Source: Aeromicrobium piscarium (GTDB taxonomy: Bacteria > Actinomycetota > Actinomycetes > Propionibacteriales > Nocardioidaceae). Taken from it: 40,821 bases of DNA. Positions 40,533 through 40,821 of the stretch are shown piece by piece; position 1 is the stretch's first letter; each line of letters opens with the position of its first letter. The stretch covers positions 1 through 40,821 of the forward strand of contig NZ_VLNT01000023.1 of assembly GCF_007421815.1 (NCBI RefSeq), in the 5' to 3' direction. A model generated the notes under the pieces. That model did not search any database. It had not been told where the DNA came from and was given only the letters and a program-made list of their open reading frames with translations. The position numbers were made by a program, and so were the translations under genes.

Positions 40533-40821
40533 ATGAGTTCGGGGGATCTGGCGCAGCGGCTGCGGGACACCGCAGCGTTGTTGGATGCGTTCGCGCCCTC
40601 GACGGATGCGTTGCGGGTGCTGGAAGAGGTGCGGAATGCGGTGGACGCTGCCCAGGCTCAACTGACCGCTGAGATGTCCGAGACCCTCGAGTACGAGGTC
40701 GAGGGGTATAGCTCGGTGACGGCGTGGTTACGCGATCAGCTCCGGGTGAGCTCGCGGCGGGCGAGTGAGCTGGTCCGGTCTGGGGTGACGCTGAAGCAGA
40801 TCCCCGAGGCCGCCGAGCTAG
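40533..40821 (+). CDS. DUF222 / 13E12 repeat family protein (5' part)
   Basis: The first 96 residues match the DUF222 domain of the actinomycete 13E12 repeat family, with LEEVRNAVDAAQAQLTAEM, GYSSVTAWLRDQL and SRRASELVRSG (about residues 30-82). Full-length members usually carry an HNH endonuclease domain at the C-terminus, which lies beyond this window. The LexA box indicates DNA-damage control. It starts 66 bases after the GH65 gene. Confidence 0.9.
   Translation, partial: MSSGDLAQRLRDTAALLDAFAPSTDALRVLEEVRNAVDAAQAQLTAEMSETLEYEVEGYSSVTAWLRDQLRVSSRRASELVRSGVTLKQIPEAAEL

Overview
The window is about 41 kb of very high-GC DNA from the chromosome of an actinomycete (Actinomycetota). This follows from the CrgA / DUF881 / FHA-kinase morphogenesis cluster beside a tRNA-Leu(CAG), a WhiB protein, DUF5926, DUF4235 and a 13E12/DUF222 gene. 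The left end has the synteny usually found near oriC in this phylum. A Nocardioidaceae-like (Propionibacteriales) host is a guess; the genus cannot be fixed from the sequence alone.

Left region (1-8.8 kb): the end of an unknown gene, crgA and a DUF881 gene diverging from a shared palindromic promoter, then a six-gene minus-strand operon fhaA-fhaB-pstP-rodA/ftsW-pbpA-pknB, followed by tRNA-Leu. The operon couples Ser/Thr phosphorylation to peptidoglycan elongation and division. It carries one PASTA kinase and no pknA.

Middle region (8.9-25 kb): mostly small one- to three-gene units. They include MarR plus an unknown partner, a RibD-like reductase, an HTH/ABC exporter operon, DUF429, a VOC protein, and an iron-box-controlled siderophore-interacting protein. 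They continue with stress membrane proteins (GlsB-like, DUF4235, PfpI), a WhiB3/WhiD-like regulator, a CarH-type B12 MerR regulator, a crotonase and a methyltransferase. A YigZ protein apparently starting at CTG, GtrA, a polyprenol-phosphate mannosyltransferase, a TetR/DHA2 efflux pair and an EamA exporter complete it.

Right region (24.6-40.8 kb): a TetR-controlled acyl-CoA carboxylase / HMG-CoA lyase operon (leucine catabolism type), EcsC divergent from a phosphotransferase and aat, and the HU gene. Next come a 166-bp inverted-repeat element, a CPBP protease, rhodanese, an anti-sigma-like ATPase with DUF5926, and arginine deiminase. A beta-phosphoglucomutase/GH65 phosphorylase pair and the start of a LexA-box-controlled DUF222 gene end the window.

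Three patterns cut across the genes. (1) About sixteen genes have a TANNNT hexamer exactly 6 or 7 bases before the start codon, implying leaderless mRNAs. (2) Intergenic spaces, mainly between convergent genes, hold at least three kinds of palindromic repeat: a 31-bp-period GGCGGTAG...TCAACC family at two loci, a GGCCACTTGTGGCCC hairpin family at three loci, and single long hairpins. (3) A 166-bp long-inverted-repeat (MITE-like or structured RNA) element sits between hup and the CPBP gene, with paired-arm differences that are nearly all G-U compatible on one strand only.
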